Source: Doryteuthis pealeii
Lineage: Eukaryota; Mollusca; Cephalopoda; Myopsida; Loliginidae
Length of the DNA: 64,000 nucleotides
Assembly (NCBI GenBank): GCA_023376005.1
Contig: CM042142.1
Location: 46,370,987-46,434,986 of the forward strand
Direction: 5' to 3'
Part shown: positions 43,366-55,206 of the stretch, piece by piece
Position numbering within the stretch: position 1 is the stretch's first letter
Layout: each line of letters starts with the position of its first letter
The notes under the pieces: generated by a model
The model's database searches: none
What the model saw: the letters and a program-made list of their open reading frames with translations, nothing else
What the model was told of the DNA's origin: nothing
Position numbers and translations under genes: made by a program

Positions 43366-43756
43366 ATTGAATTTAGGAAAATTAATTATTATTTTAACAT
43401 TTTGGCATATTTGTAAACATACTGAAAATATTCTAAATATCGAATCAAAATATTTCATGAAATTGATGATTGAATAATAAAATAATTACATTGAGTTTTA
43501 TTCATTTCATATATAACCTTTTGGACATGTATTTATATCTATTTATTTATTTTAAAGTTGGTAATTCAAAAATTCCAAGATTGCGGGTCTGGATTTGGCC
43601 TGGAATGTTTTTAATTTGCTCACAGTGTCTGCCCGATTCCAAAATGGTATGATATGTCTGGCTATGGCCTCTAGGAGTAAAGTTGAAAAAATGTGACACA
43701 CTAATATTCACATTTATTATTATAGAAGAAAGAAGAAATAAGAAAAGCATGTTGAT

Positions 43757-44045
43757 CTAGTGTCCTGGTGGTGAGACTCCACTTCTAGGGCTCTAAGGAG
43801 TGTGAAGTACCCATTCGTTGCCACTACTCTCAGGTTCACACTGACCTGCAGCGGTAGTAGCTATAAGGGTCCCATCTATGGGTCAAATTGATCGGTTTGA
43901 TAATTAATAGTATTGAATAGAAATGCTTGAAACCATATAGCTGTATGCTAACAAATTATTATTAAATAGCAATAGTTAATTTAAATCATAATAGTGTATA
44001 CATAATCTGTATTAGATAGGAATACTTGAAACCATATAACTGTAC
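43757..44045 (+). repeat. Retroposon C, diverged subtype
   Basis: GTGAGACTCCACTTCTAGGG, GCGGTAGTAGCTATAAGGGT and repeated AGGAATACTTGAAACCATAT units. Confidence 0.7.
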
Positions 44046-44128
44046 AAACAAATTATTATAGTTAAAGAAAGTGAAATTAAAAAAATGATTGCAATGGAAC
44101 GTTGAAAGTATAATCAGGGTTATGATAA

Positions 44129-44372
44129 GTAAAGTAGGCAGAGTGACCTATAATCATTATCTGCCGGACAGCGAGGGAGTCTATCCCCTTTTTATTAGTG
44201 GTAAACTAGGAGATTGTTTTTGTGTCTGAAGTGGAGTGCAACACTTACTATCAGCTCTCCACTTTACTGCACAGATCCAAGCTATGCTACTCAGGCTCAG
44301 AGTTATTCAGATGCAGTATTGAGCCTAGAACTTTGTGATTCTGAGGTTGTTGCTTTACTGACGGAGGTCAAC
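44129..44372 (-). repeat. SINE A copy
   Basis: AGTGACCTATAATCATTATC, GACAGCGAGGGAGTCTATCC, CTACTATCAGCTC; the head is worn (TTGCTTTACTGACGGAG). Confidence 0.85.
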
Positions 44373-44615
44373 CATTGTTGGGTTATTTGATGCTAAAGAC
44401 ATTTTGTTTCATTCATTCTTGATGGGGTTTCAAGTTTTCTTTTTTAAAACGTTTTTTTAAACTCTTGTTTTTTTCTGTTTAACCCATAGATGGGACCCTA
44501 ACAGGTACTACCACTCCGGGTCAGAGTGGACCTAGGAGTAATGGTGATAAAGGGGGATTCCACACTCCCCAGAGCTCCAGAATTAGAACTACAGCATTAG
44601 ATGCAGTTTAAAGGT
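44373..44615 (-). repeat. Retroposon C copy, truncated
   Basis: GTTGGGTTATTTGATGC tail end, then GATGGGACCCTAACAGGTAC, ending after ATTAGAACTACAGCATTAGA. Confidence 0.75.
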
Positions 44616-45452
44616 AAACCGGCTCTATAAATGAAATGTCAGAATTAAATAACCCATAAGGGGTTGACATGCTGATAATAAACCAAACGTTTTCAAACTA
44701 AGGACACCATGGCTAATCATGAAAATTAGAAAAAAAACAAACCTTTTCTTCAACCCCCATATTAAAGAAGCTCTCCTCTTATTTTAGTAGACGCCATAAA
44801 ACTTTTGATGTGGTCAGTGCGTTATAAAAACATTTAAGGCCACCAAAATATCAGCAAGATTAGAATTTTTAAAGAGACATGCTAAATTACTTTCATCTCA
44901 GAATTGAGGGGGTCATGGTTGATAGTCAATGACAATCCTTAAGGGTTCTCTTTGATTGTCTTTGTCTAGAATCTCAATAGACCATGATCATTTTAGCCAA
45001 TTCAATTCAATTTCATGAACCATGTGTTCAGTGCCATTTCGCCTGCTTTTGTCCAGGAATGTTAAAGTAGAGCCCCCCCCCCGAATAGTTTGCCAAACAA
45101 ATAAGATACTATAAACTTGTCATTGTTTGTCTTGTTAATTCACTGCAATTCAATGTAGCCCCTATTTGCAAAAGGCATCGATGAGTTTGCCACCCCAGCA
45201 TTACTCAACAACCCACTAGTTCTAATCACTGGCTGATAAAATAAATCAAAGATGGACCAAAGATTTTAGGGGACAAAAGGGGCTACAACTGATTAATATG
45301 TAAATTTGAAGGGAAGGCAACAGATAAACAGATGATCAAATATTAATGTATTTAATTACTCAACCACGGAAAATCCAATGAGATGGTCATTCCCTTATTG
45401 CAATATATTGGTATGAGATCCAAGAACCATGAAAATAAGACAGTGTATGCAT
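44616..45452. other. Unclassified DNA
   Basis: No gene recognised. A short C-tail-like piece lies at 44640-44690 and a C9 run at 45073-45081. Confidence 0.45.
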
Positions 45453-45645
45453 TTACCCAACCCCTCCGCCAGGATGTGATACAATGTCACTTTTAAACAG
45501 AGTAATGCTGGTTTGAATTCCATTTTAATGGAGTAAAACTAGTTTCAATTCAAAGTATTCCACCTCCAGGATTAGCTGCCTAAGACTAAAAAATCATTCT
45601 GCCCAAGTATTCACCCATAGCTATGGGGAGAACAGATGAATTTAC
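45453..45645 (-). repeat. SINE B with internal duplication
   Basis: The segment GAGTAATGCTGGTTTGAATTC is repeated as GAGTAAAACTAGTTTCAATTC about 30 bp later; otherwise a standard head-less B copy. Confidence 0.75.
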
Positions 45646-45845
45646 ATATTGAAAACAGGTTGAAACTGATTTGTTTTCATTAGATTTTAACATACATAAT
45701 TTTTTCAAATTTAATCAAAATTTTCAAACTTGACACTTATCAGATATAGTTTAACCCTATATTCTTTCTTTCTTCTTTTGGAAGTCCATCGCAGACGACG
45801 ATGATGTCACTCCATATCTTCATTTGTAGACCCTCTGGTGGCTCA

Positions 45846-46135
45846 TTAGTCCATTTCTGGATTGCAGATGCGGTCACACATATTACAGGGGAAATTCCCA
45901 TCTGCATTTAATTGTTCATGACAACAAAGACGTTGCCGCTCTACAGTCCTGTTTATCCCATTATTGAGCTGCTTAGCTCCTGTGCAGCAGACGTCTCGCC
46001 AACCCTGTCTGTTGTTGGAGACCAGATATTTCACGCTTGAAGGTGTGATGTTACATTTCTTCAGCGTTATCTTAATATGGTCTTTGAACCGCTTTTGGGG
46101 AGTTCTTGTCCTCGTGTGACATCTGTGAGTTCAGT
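45846..46135 (-). pseudogene. LINE tail L4 (RT C-terminus)
   Basis: Minus strand reads continuously from about 46115 to a stop at 45846: QKRFKDHIKITLKKCNI, then RQGWRDVCCTG, a helical linker, and the zinc-finger half NFPCNMCDRICNP. This is the C-terminal domain of a LINE ORF2 protein, in one open frame of about 90 codons, and so younger than L1-L3 here. The end of the finger (H..H) and all RT palm motifs are missing. Confidence 0.8.
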
Positions 46136-46310
46136 TTAAAGTAGTAGGCTATATAGGCTATAAACAAATTTCAATGTTATTTTAATAGTTTTAAATGTTT
46201 GTACACAAGTTTTCTTGTGTTTTTTTTTTAAATAATCATAAATACATGGAAAATGGTTTGGCATTGGACATGAACTCCTCAAATTGTAAAATACACTATT
46301 TTTAAAAGTA

Positions 46311-46382
46311 AAATGCAAACAACCTCATCCAGGATTTGAGCGCAGGTTGTTGATTTGATAACCATGATGCAAGACACACTTC
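46311..46382 (-). repeat. SINE B fragment, head part
   Basis: AAATGCAAACAACC and CCAGGATTTGAGCGC with the worn head CATGATGCAAGACACAC. Confidence 0.7.
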
Positions 46383-46393
46383 CAAAATATCAG

Positions 46394-46815
46394 ATACTAG
46401 CAGTGGCTACCCGGCGTCACCTGGGTAGAGGGGGATTTTTAAAAGTTAGTCCCACATATCCATTATTACTGAATCGCGAGTTGAATCCTCATGGGATGCC
46501 CTATTTAAATACCTATGTAAAAAAAATAGACCTTGCATTGATCCAGCTACTCTGAAAAGAAATGTTAATGTCTACTATCCAAAATATTAAATGAAAAAAA
46601 AAAAAAAAAAAAAAACACAAACTTCATACTGTTATCATTTACATTTTATTTTTTAATTATCTTCATGAATATAAATCAAAACTCTATTATTTTTGCTCAA
46701 AAACCAAGCCTTGGTGATATTTAATGTGTATATATATTTACTTTTTTGTTACTGTTTTATTTTTGAAGTTTCCTCCGGACATACACATATACACATTGCC
46801 CTTTATATATGTATA
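46394..46815 (+). repeat. Repeat G copy
   Basis: ACTAGCAGTGGCTACCCGGC to CTTTATATATGTATAGATTA; an A18-type run at 46594-46614. Confidence 0.8.
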
Positions 46816-46832
46816 GATTAGTGTAGATCTGA

Positions 46833-47025
46833 GTGAGATGAACAAGACATGCTGGAGAAGCAAGAATAAACTCATAACGACATCCTCTGACATGGACATG
46901 CCAGTGGGCTGTCCAGCAAAGACTTACATTGACCAGCTCAGCGCGGATACTGGATGCAGCGCAGAGGTTCTCCCAAGGACAATGAATGATAGGGACAGTT
47001 GTCAAGAGATTCTCATGACATCCCT
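46833..47025 (+). pseudogene. LINE tail L1, broken
   Basis: RHAG-type start (AGATGAACAAGACATGCTGG, 46834) and, after a frameshift, PAKTYIDQLSADTGCSAEV and NDRDSCQEI. Same domain as 36690 and 57930, directly after a G copy. Confidence 0.75.
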
Positions 47026-47365
47026 GCTACTAGCACATGATGAAGAATTAAAGAATGAAGTGTGGCACAAGGCTTTTTGGGAGCCCATTGTGAATAGATT
47101 TAAAAATGGCCTAGTTCCATAGGCACCAAGGATACCCTTGATCCTTACCTGTTACAACAATGGGAGGTACTGCTTGAAAAAAAGATGTCCAGCAGGCATA
47201 TCTTTTTCTTCATACTTTGTTTTCCACACTTTGTATTGTCTTTTTTTTTCTGTGTCTGATCTTCCTCTTCTCACATTTTGGGGGAGTCCTTGGGATGTAG
47301 TGGCTAATGATCTGCACTGTGGCATCATGGTAAACGTTCAAGCTCAAGTTGCACTATTACATTTA

Positions 47366-47432
47366 CTTTCAGACTAATACCCTTAGGAAAGGCATGAACC
47401 CTGTCCTCCCCCCTATAGGTTAAATAGCACCA
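47366..47432 (+). repeat. SINE B fragment
   Basis: CTAATACCCTTAGGAAAGGC and ATAGGTTAAATAG. Confidence 0.5.
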
Positions 47433-47589
47433 CTACTGTTCTTCTACAAGGATGACTTTAGCATTAATTAACCTACAAAGGTTAATATGCCATTAAACAA
47501 AGAAACCAAACCATATTAATTTTTCCCTGACCATCATTTTTGCTATGCCACAATCAGACGAAAAATTCTAAAGTGCGAGATGAAATTTT

Positions 47590-48195
47590 AAAATGTTTTA
47601 ATGATGTGTCAACCTGTCTAGGGTTATTTTATGCCTAGAGGTTTGGGAATTGCATTCATTGTACATTCATATTTACATTTTTTGTAGCTGTTTCTTAAGG
47701 GTTCCCCCCACATGGTTATGTGATATCAAGTATTCCTATCTAATACAAATAATTTGCACACAATTGTAGGGTTCCAAGTAATTGATAATAATCCTTAGTA
47801 AACAATTATAGCATCAAGTAAAAATTCTTAATTTACAGTTATATGGTATCAAGTATTTTATCTTATACTAATAATCTTTGAACAGTTCTATTTGACAAAT
47901 AACAGGTACTACCACTCCGGGTCAGAGTGGACCCGGAAGTAATGGCAATTATGGGGTACTGGAGCCTCAACATCAGATAGTTTAGTGTAATACCCCAGTT
48001 ATTAATATTCAAGTCCCGCTGGGAGTGGCAGTACCTGTTAGGGTCCCATCTAGGAGTTAGTTTTAAAAAATGTGTTTGGAAAAAAAAAAATTGAGTTTGA
48101 AATAAATGTTGAATACCCATCAAAAATGAAAACAAAATGTCTTCAGCATAAAATAACCTAACAAGAGTTGATATGCCATAAAAAAATCCAACCAA
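47590..48195. repeat. Two retroposon C copies in opposite orientation
   Basis: 47590-47998 (minus, diverged subtype, ending GAGCCTCAACATCAGATAG) faces 48015-48195 (plus, GGGAGTGGCAGTACCTGTTA to GATATGCCATAAAAAAATCC). The right copy keeps only its 3' half. Confidence 0.75.
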
Positions 48196-48405
48196 GTCCA
48201 ACTGACAGTGAAGAAAAAAAATACTTGAATGACTGAATAATGATGCTATGAATTTGGATAACTAGTCTACTCAAACAAGTGCTGGAGACTTTTGCATCAA
48301 TATCTCAATAAAATAAACTTAATATCTGAGGACAATATCAGTCGTTCAAAATGTGGTGGAGTTCACTGAAGCTGAAAATGCTGACTCAAAAGGAAGCAAT
48401 GACTG

Positions 48406-48482
48406 GTAAAAAAAAAAAATCTTTGTCCTAAATTATATCCAGCATTTCAGTGGATATAATTTGGGACAAAGATTGTTTTTAC
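48406..48482. repeat. 77-bp hairpin
   Basis: Arms GTAAAAA..TCTTTGTCC..AATTATATCCA and the inverse TGGATATAATTTGGGACAAAG..TTTTTAC around GCATTTCAG. One or two mismatches. Confidence 0.85.
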
Positions 48483-48895
48483 TTCAAAGAGCGAGCAACA
48501 AGTACAGAGGATTTAAAAGCTCAATTCTTACAGGGTTGTCAGTTGAAGGAAATTCTATTTTCTTTGCTCATTTCCTCGGAAAATGCTATCCAGAATGACG
48601 GAATCAGAGAGGAGTCCAAGTGTGGACCAAATTTATTTTTAGCGACGAGACTGTCAAAGATTAAAAGATTTCTTTGGTAAAAGAAAGAAATAAATCCAAA
48701 AGAAGAAGAGAGCGGGGAAGGAGGAGAATCAAATGGATGGTGGTGGGGGTGGAAGAGGACAAATATGGCCGAGTGACACGAGAGTAAATAAGGAGGGGGA
48801 AATGAGGGTGGGTAGATGGATAGAATTAAAAAGGGGGATTAGAAAGAGAGAAGAGGAGGAAGCTAAAGATGAAGAAAGATTTTCCCCACTGCAAC

Positions 48896-48927
<32 letters not shown>

Positions 48928-49227
48928 GAAAGAAAGAAAGAAAGAAAGAGTCAAAGAATCTTACTAGACTATTTTGAATAATCAATTAAGTGAGGCCCAA
49001 GGGAGATAAAGAAAATAATAAGAAAAGACTAAGCTATTTACTTGGTACTAAAAAAAAAAAGTGGTATCTTGACTTACAACTGCTCCGAGTTATGAGCTGT
49101 CACTCAGTTGAATTTTGCTTTGTGATGAGACCTAGAATTTGAAGCACGAGCGAGCTTCAGATATGCTTGTCAGTAGGTTCACTAAAAACATTGTTTCCAA
49201 ATTCATTATATATAATATACGGTGATG
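48483..49227. other. Unclassified DNA, purine-rich part
   Basis: An open frame to 48680 overlaps the hairpin and lacks other support. 48690-48950 is purine-rich with an (AAAG)n run at 48925-48948. Confidence 0.45.
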
Positions 49228-49550
49228 CTGATAGCTTTTTGATTTAGTGCGTCCTGGGACGCACATATTTGCTTTGAACGAGTCCCCAGGAAAATTTATG
49301 GGTCCCAATAAAAGTTTCTTAATAAATTGTAGGGTTTTTATTTATGATCTTGAGAAATAACTAAAGCCGTCTAACTCCTAACTTTTAACCTATCCTGTGT
49401 CATTCATTTCTAAGAAACTAAGGAAATGTATTTACAGTTAATTGAAATGATGAGGGAAGAAAAAAGAAAAACACTGGAATGCATTGATATGATTTTACTG
49501 TGTCCTTTTAGATTTTTATGCATCAGCGATGCAGGATGCGTACCTATCAG
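49228..49550 (+). mobile_element. MITE H, complete
   Basis: CTGATAG (49228-49234) to CTATCAG (49544-49550); matches 8232-8533 along its length. Confidence 0.75.
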
Positions 49551-49649
49551 TATCTCTGAATATATATGATTTATTTTAAAAAAATGAACATTAAAACATA
49601 TTACAGTACATAATTCATTACATTCTATTTTATTGTTTTTATACAAAAC

Positions 49650-49712
49650 GTCTTTGGCAGAAAATAATCCAACAAGAGTTGACATGCCGTAAAATCCATC
49701 CAACCAACCAAG
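49650..49712 (+). repeat. Retroposon C tail
   Basis: GAGTTGACATGCCGTAAAAT then CCATCCAACCAACC. Confidence 0.7.
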
Positions 49713-51089
49713 GTACCACTCTACTTTTGATACTCTCCAGTACATAAAATAAGCAATAATTTTCTTCCCTATTTCATCTGATTTACAAAGAGAACTTAAA
49801 TTAAGCAAGATTTCCATTACATCTAAAAAAAAAAAAAAAAAAAAAAATAGTTTAAACAATTTATATTACAACAGGCCTCATCTGATTAATTATTGCTGTT
49901 TGAGTATAGGTAGGTTTTTGTTTCTTTTTTTTTTATTTTCAGCTAAAATCTCGCCCATCAAGCTTTTGCTAACAATGCCTCACATTCATCCAATATTAAT
50001 TACTAGCCTGTAGATAACTCACAATCTCATTTTCTTTCTTTGTAACTTCTTACCTTCTGTAGAATTGTTGTTTAGACCAGCATCTGTTTGGTCTGCAGAT
50101 GCAGCTTCTTAGATCATTTCATAAGGCTGGACACAGAATCAGATGAAATGACCAAAATTGTTTAGAAAACACATGTAAAGAAAAGCTCTCTAATGACAAG
50201 TTATAGTAATATAGTTTTATTGACAGCAACAGATCTGAGTTAACACAGACTTAGCTAAAGAAAGGGGGTGGATGAAAGATCTAATCAGAGACCCTGGCTA
50301 GTCTGTAGGCTTTGACTGGCTTTCCAACTGTCTATTGGATGAAAATGCTTGTTGCTTTTATGTGGATCTAGCCTCTTTGTTTTGTTAGAATTGCCAAAGG
50401 CTCAGTAATAATGTAAATTCTGCTTGACTGAGGTCAACTAAGTTCAGTCTACTTCTTCAGTATTGGCACCTTTCATATCATTGCACCGAGCAATTGTGAG
50501 TAGATTCCCTGTACAGGAAAAAGATTTTATGGCATGTTAACCCTTGTTAGGTTATTACAGCATGTTATATCCCCAAAATGCAGGAAATATCAAAATGATG
50601 GTAAAAACAGTGAAATATGTTTAACAATAACAATATTTGTTTTATTTATTCTCACTGACAGGGAATACAGTCGGATGGTTTTGGATAGAGTTTAGCCGTG
50701 TGTGTATCATGTGCGTGTTTGTCACATGGGTGCACGTGGTCACTAGTTCGAGCTTGCTGATGCACGTCTGTACTGTCCAAAACCCCAGTCCAAAGTAACA
50801 TGGCAGAATCCCCACATCCAGGTTCCCGTCAGTCCCTTAATGATCAAAGAAGAGCCACTCTTTAGTAACTTGTTAGGTTACCTAACACAGCAAAAAGATC
50901 CGTTTTCAATGAAAGTAATACTCTATCGTATTGCTCTGGCATGCGGAGGATTCAGAATCTGTTTTTCAGCCTCCTCATCTGGCGGTAGGGATACATTTGA
51001 CACCTACACACTCAGTAGGGGTTAAACAACTTATAGGCAATTTCAAAACATACAAGCACATGTATATACGGTGTCCCATTGTAGTTTAA
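49713..51089. other. Unclassified DNA
   Basis: No repeat family matched. 50660-51020 is less AT-rich (GTGCACGTGGTCACTAG) with a 61-codon open frame but no splice or start evidence. Confidence 0.4.
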
Positions 51090-51215
51090 GGTTAGCAAGC
51101 TAGTATCGCAGATCCATCACTATTGAGGAGCAAGTTCAATCCTTGTTGGATGCCCCATACTTGTGATCTTGTGGCACATGCTACCTGTGCCAAATGGGTT
51201 GGGTAAATACCTACA
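51090..51215 (+). repeat. SINE J, fullest copy
   Basis: A-box-like TAGTTTAAGGTTAGC, B-box-like AGTTCAATCC, then CTTGTTGGATGCCCCATAC and GGGTTGGGTAAATACCTAC. Confidence 0.65.
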
Positions 51216-51538
51216 AGCACATGTATAATATACAAGGGTAGATCAATAATTCTGTAGCCTAAAATAGTTATTAACTAAATTTCGATTTGAAATTTTCACA
51301 GAATAATGTCGGATTGATGATATTTATATTTAGCAATGAATTAAGTGCATTAACAAGATAGGAGATAATGCTGAAAAATATTGAGTAAAATAAATCCTTT
51401 TTTTTTTTTTCTCTATTGTTAAGCTATGGACATATTGATGTGTCTACCTAAATATACACACCTTTCTTTTTTATCAATATTTCTTATACTCACTTTTATA
51501 ATATAATACTAGTATACTTCCTTTTACAAGTTGGTATA

Positions 51539-51682
51539 TACAAGGTGTGTCATAAAAGTATAGAGATTGAAGACCTTATTTACCAAGATAGAAATGAACA
51601 ATGAATGGAACATTAATTTTTTCAGAAAACAAAGCGTGTCAAAAAGTACAAAAATCTTGATACTTTTTTGACACACCTTGTA
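51539..51682. mobile_element. Mariner-like MITE M, full length
   Basis: TACAAGGTGTGTCATAAAAG and the inverse CTTTTTTGACACACCTTGTA bound 144 bp. An internal second set (GTGTCAAAAAGTAC) lies near 51632. A (TA)n run follows at 51691-51725. Confidence 0.8.
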
Positions 51683-51684
51683 TG

Positions 51685-51729
<45 letters not shown>

Positions 51730-51759
51730 AGATCTTTTATACACCTATTTCTCTAAATT

Positions 51760-51948
51760 TTTTAGATGAGACTTGATAATTTGGACTATTGTCCTCATCT
51801 TTATAGTTATATACACAATGTTTCGAATGATGTGCCCTCCTGAAGAAACACCTCAAGAAGGCAGGAGGGCACATTGGCTGATATGTTGTGTATATGACAA
51901 GGAGGAAGACAATAGTCTTAATAATCCAAATCATACATTTTATTCACC
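51760..51948. repeat. SINE F tail as a foldback dimer
   Basis: Left arm GGACTATTGTCCTCATC..GATGTGCCCTCC and right arm GGAGGGCACATTGGCTGATA..GACAATAGTC, joined through GAAGAAACACCTCAAGAAGG. Confidence 0.8.
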
Positions 51949-52063
51949 TCTTATTAAATAAATGTATTAGCTGTTTTTATAGGCCCATATAGATATTTCA
52001 AATAATTGCATGCACTAATCCATTCCTCATTCGAAATTGATAAACAGAGATAGTTCTACTTGT

Positions 52064-52213
52064 CTATTTACCCATAGCTGGAGGGAGAATAATTGGATTT
52101 ATACCTTTACTAAAGGTATTAGCATTAAGTGAAAATGCAAAAAGTCTCGTCCAGGATTTGAACTCAGGTTGCTGAGTCCATTTCCGACAACAATAACCGT
52201 TAAACCCTGTGCC
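52064..52213 (-). repeat. SINE B, head half
   Basis: CCCATAGCTGGAGGGAGAAT to the head CCAGGATTTGAACTCAGG..AACCGTTAAACCC. Confidence 0.8.
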
Positions 52214-52475
52214 TTTTAAGAGCAGTAAACATTTAAGCCATCTGAGGAACACATTGGCAAATAACTGACAGTAACCAAGTGCTGTTGTCTACGCTATCTT
52301 AACCTTTTATATAGATATATATTATATATAATGTAGTTTTTATGAATAAAGAGTGGTCAATATCAGTGATACAGCATATATCTATGTTAAGATAATGTAG
52401 ACCAAGACTTGGTCCGATGATCACAGAGGTGAGAAACTGACAGTCATCAAGCTTGTTGACTGTGTCTATGCCATC

Positions 52476-52517
<42 letters not shown>

Positions 52518-53874
52518 CAAAGTGGGTGTGACTTAAAGGAGAATATAAAATATCAAGTTAGTCACAACTTCAACTGTTCATAAAATGATTAACTGAATAA
52601 GTTGGGGTTATAAAGAATATAAGAGTGCTCAATACATTTATAGATCAGATTTATCTAACTATTCCATTTTACAAATAAATAAATATATATAAGAAAATTT
52701 GGTATGTATGTGTTGATTTATAACTCAGAAACAAGATATTATTCAGATTCGAAATCTTGCATACACATTGACATCCTTATAACTAAGAAACACCAAATTT
52801 GGTTATTGATTTTTACTGATTAAGGGATATAATTAATTAATTAAACAAAAATTAAATTTGTGTTAATCTTGGCATAGCTGCTGCTGCTAATATAAATTTT
52901 TTTCGCTGCCTATATTCAGCAGTGATTTAAAATTGTGCCGCTGCTGGTAATTTGAGGTAGACAAATTTGTGCCCTAATTGTTTCAGCTCGGAATTTCTCA
53001 CATATCCCCGGTCTAATCTTACAAATATTTATTTGGCAAGAAAGAAAAGAAAATAATCTTTCTAAATATGTAATTTGTTTGTGGTTTTATTGATTGAATT
53101 ATTTTTTACAGCAAAGTAAATAACAATAATAAACAAAAACATTTAATTTAACGATTAATAATAACTCAACTTTGTTTTTATAATTAATACTTTAATTTTA
53201 GAATAAAATATATCCATCTTTAATCAGTATTTAAATTTTTTGTATGTACAAAAGAGTTTTAGAAAAAAAAAAGCCTTTTATCAAAATCTAGACACGAGTT
53301 AAAAAATAGGAGGTAGTTAAGTTATATAACTTATTTGAAGAAACTTAACTTACATTTCGTAAATAAATAGTAAACAAACAACAAAAGAATAAAGAAATAT
53401 CTAAATAAATACATACATATAGTTGTTGAAAGTTTATTTATCTTTACATTTTTTTTCTTATTAGTAACACTTAGTTTAACATTTAAATGTGAAATACAAG
53501 GTACTGTAAATGTTACAATGTATCAATGCTAAACAAACATCTCTTTATATAAAAGTTTTTAAAAAAAATATTACAATAACAAGTAAATGAAATAACAATA
53601 ATAAAATTTTAAAAGTAAAAATGAGGTAGTTGAATACTGATATGAAGAAACTTAACTTAACATTTGTTAACATGTGTTTATATACAAAATGTTAAGTTAA
53701 GCTTTATGTTTGTTTAGTGTTTATTAAACATAAAATAAACATGATTCTAATGTATGTAACTTGAATAAGAAAATTTGTTATTTAATAAAGAATATAGTTC
53801 TAATAATAAATAAATAGACAGATTAAAAAAAAAATTAAGTCACCACTTCCCTTTTTTTTTCTTTTTTACTAAAA
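52214..53874. other. Very AT-rich DNA
   Basis: (TA)n at 52478-52514; otherwise no feature. The motif ACTGACAGTAACCAAGTGCT at 52265 recurs loosely at 52427 and 63610, hinting at another low-copy repeat. Confidence 0.5.
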
Positions 53875-53889
53875 ACCGTTAAGATAAAT
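53875..53889. repeat. Target-site duplication, left
   Basis: ACCGTTAAGATAAAT, identical to 54467-54481, bracketing the complete retroposon C. Confidence 0.9.
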
Positions 53890-54466
53890 TTGTTTGTTTT
53901 GTTTTACAGCATATCAACCTCAGTGGGTTATTTAATGCCGATAAAGTTTTGAAATAAATCAATTCTTAATGGATAATACAATTTTGTTTATTAACTCATG
54001 TTTTTCTATTTAACCCATAGATGGGACCCTAACAAGTACTACCACTCCGGGTCAGAGTGGACCAGGGAGCAATGGTGATGAAGGGGTGCTCCACATTCCC
54101 CAAACCTCCAGAACTGGAACCTCACCATCAGATAGAGTTTAACATCATTCCCAGGACATGTAGACCCGCAGCCACCGCCTTCTAGCACCCATATGATAAA
54201 AAGGGTTGGGGCTTGCCATAAGGGCAATAGGGTTGGGAAAATCATATAGGTGCTAGTGCTTGACGTGACCAGCCGATTGATCGGAGGGGGCCTCTCTGAC
54301 CGCCCGTCTAGCCCAAGATAGGGCCAAAGTGGAGTATTACAAGTCATGAACTGCTCATCCACCTGGGTTCTATCCTTAAGCATCACGGGTCGCCACCCAC
54401 GGCCAACAGGTGGCCCCATTGGGAGAGTCTTACCCTTCTGCAGAGGTGCAGTCAGTGCATTCTAAC
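53890..54466 (-). mobile_element. Retroposon C, complete with 15-bp duplication
   Basis: 577 bp. On its sense (minus) strand it starts GTTAGAATGCACTGACTGC, passes CCTCTGCAGAAGGGTAAG, GGTGGCGACCCGTGATGC, CTAGACGGGCGGTCAGAG, GTTCCAGTTCTGGAGGTTTG and GGGTCCCATCTATGGGTTAA, and ends GTTGATATGCTGTAAAAC plus AAAACAAAC tail. A 15-bp duplication and A-rich 3' end show LINE-machinery retroposition. I find no clean tRNA, 5S or 7SL head and no coding frame. Confidence 0.85.
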
Positions 54467-54481
54467 ACCGTTAAGATAAAT
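54467..54481. repeat. Target-site duplication, right
   Basis: ACCGTTAAGATAAAT; see 53875. Confidence 0.9.
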
Positions 54482-54756
54482 GGTCTTTTCACAAATATGT
54501 ATATAGTATATACTTATCTAGATATTTCTTTTACTCATTTATTCACTTTTTTTTTTAAACTTTAGAAGTTACTTTAATTCATTCCTATTAGTGGCGTCTT
54601 GAATTTTAACGTTTATTTTGACTGTTTATTCATTAGACAATTCTCAGAGATTTTTTTATTTATTTGATAAATCATTTTCCTCTTATTTTCTCCCCACTCA
54701 CTCTTTGTCGTTCCTAATTTTTTTTAGTCCAGTCATGGACTGGGTACTTTAGCTAG

Positions 54757-54801
<45 letters not shown>

Positions 54802-54974
54802 ATCATTATAGACTCTCTCGTCGATTTTCGACGCATGAGGGTTCATATAATGAACAACCCACACAGTGATTTGTTTATAGTTGTGTTGCTTGTGTTGGAC
54901 CATCCGCACTTTTTTGGCATAGTCGATAGGAAAGAATTGGTGCACAAGGAATGTCACAAATGCAATCAAAGACT

Positions 54975-55206
54975 GACCTCAGGAATTTTGAATTCAGAGT
55001 TTTCCCTCTCCTAGACTGGTTACCTACCCAAGGTTAAAGAGCCCAGTCTGCCCTATTTACCCATAGCTGGAGAGAGAATATATGGATTCATACGTTTCCC
55101 AAGGGTATTAGCGCTATGTGAAATGCAAACAGCCTTGTCTGGGATTTAAACTCGGGTCGACAAGTTCATTTCCCACGACTAACCATTATGCCACGCGCTT
55201 CCCCTC
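54975..55206 (-). repeat. SINE B with head
   Basis: CTGAATTCAGAG-type tail end missing; runs to the head GGGATTTAAACTCGGGTCG and ACCATTATGCCACGCGC. A (TA)n run at 54763-54797 precedes it. Confidence 0.85.

Noticed and set aside
48450..48680. 76-codon plus-strand frame
   Set aside because: Its first part is one arm of a hairpin; no homology or splice signals seen.
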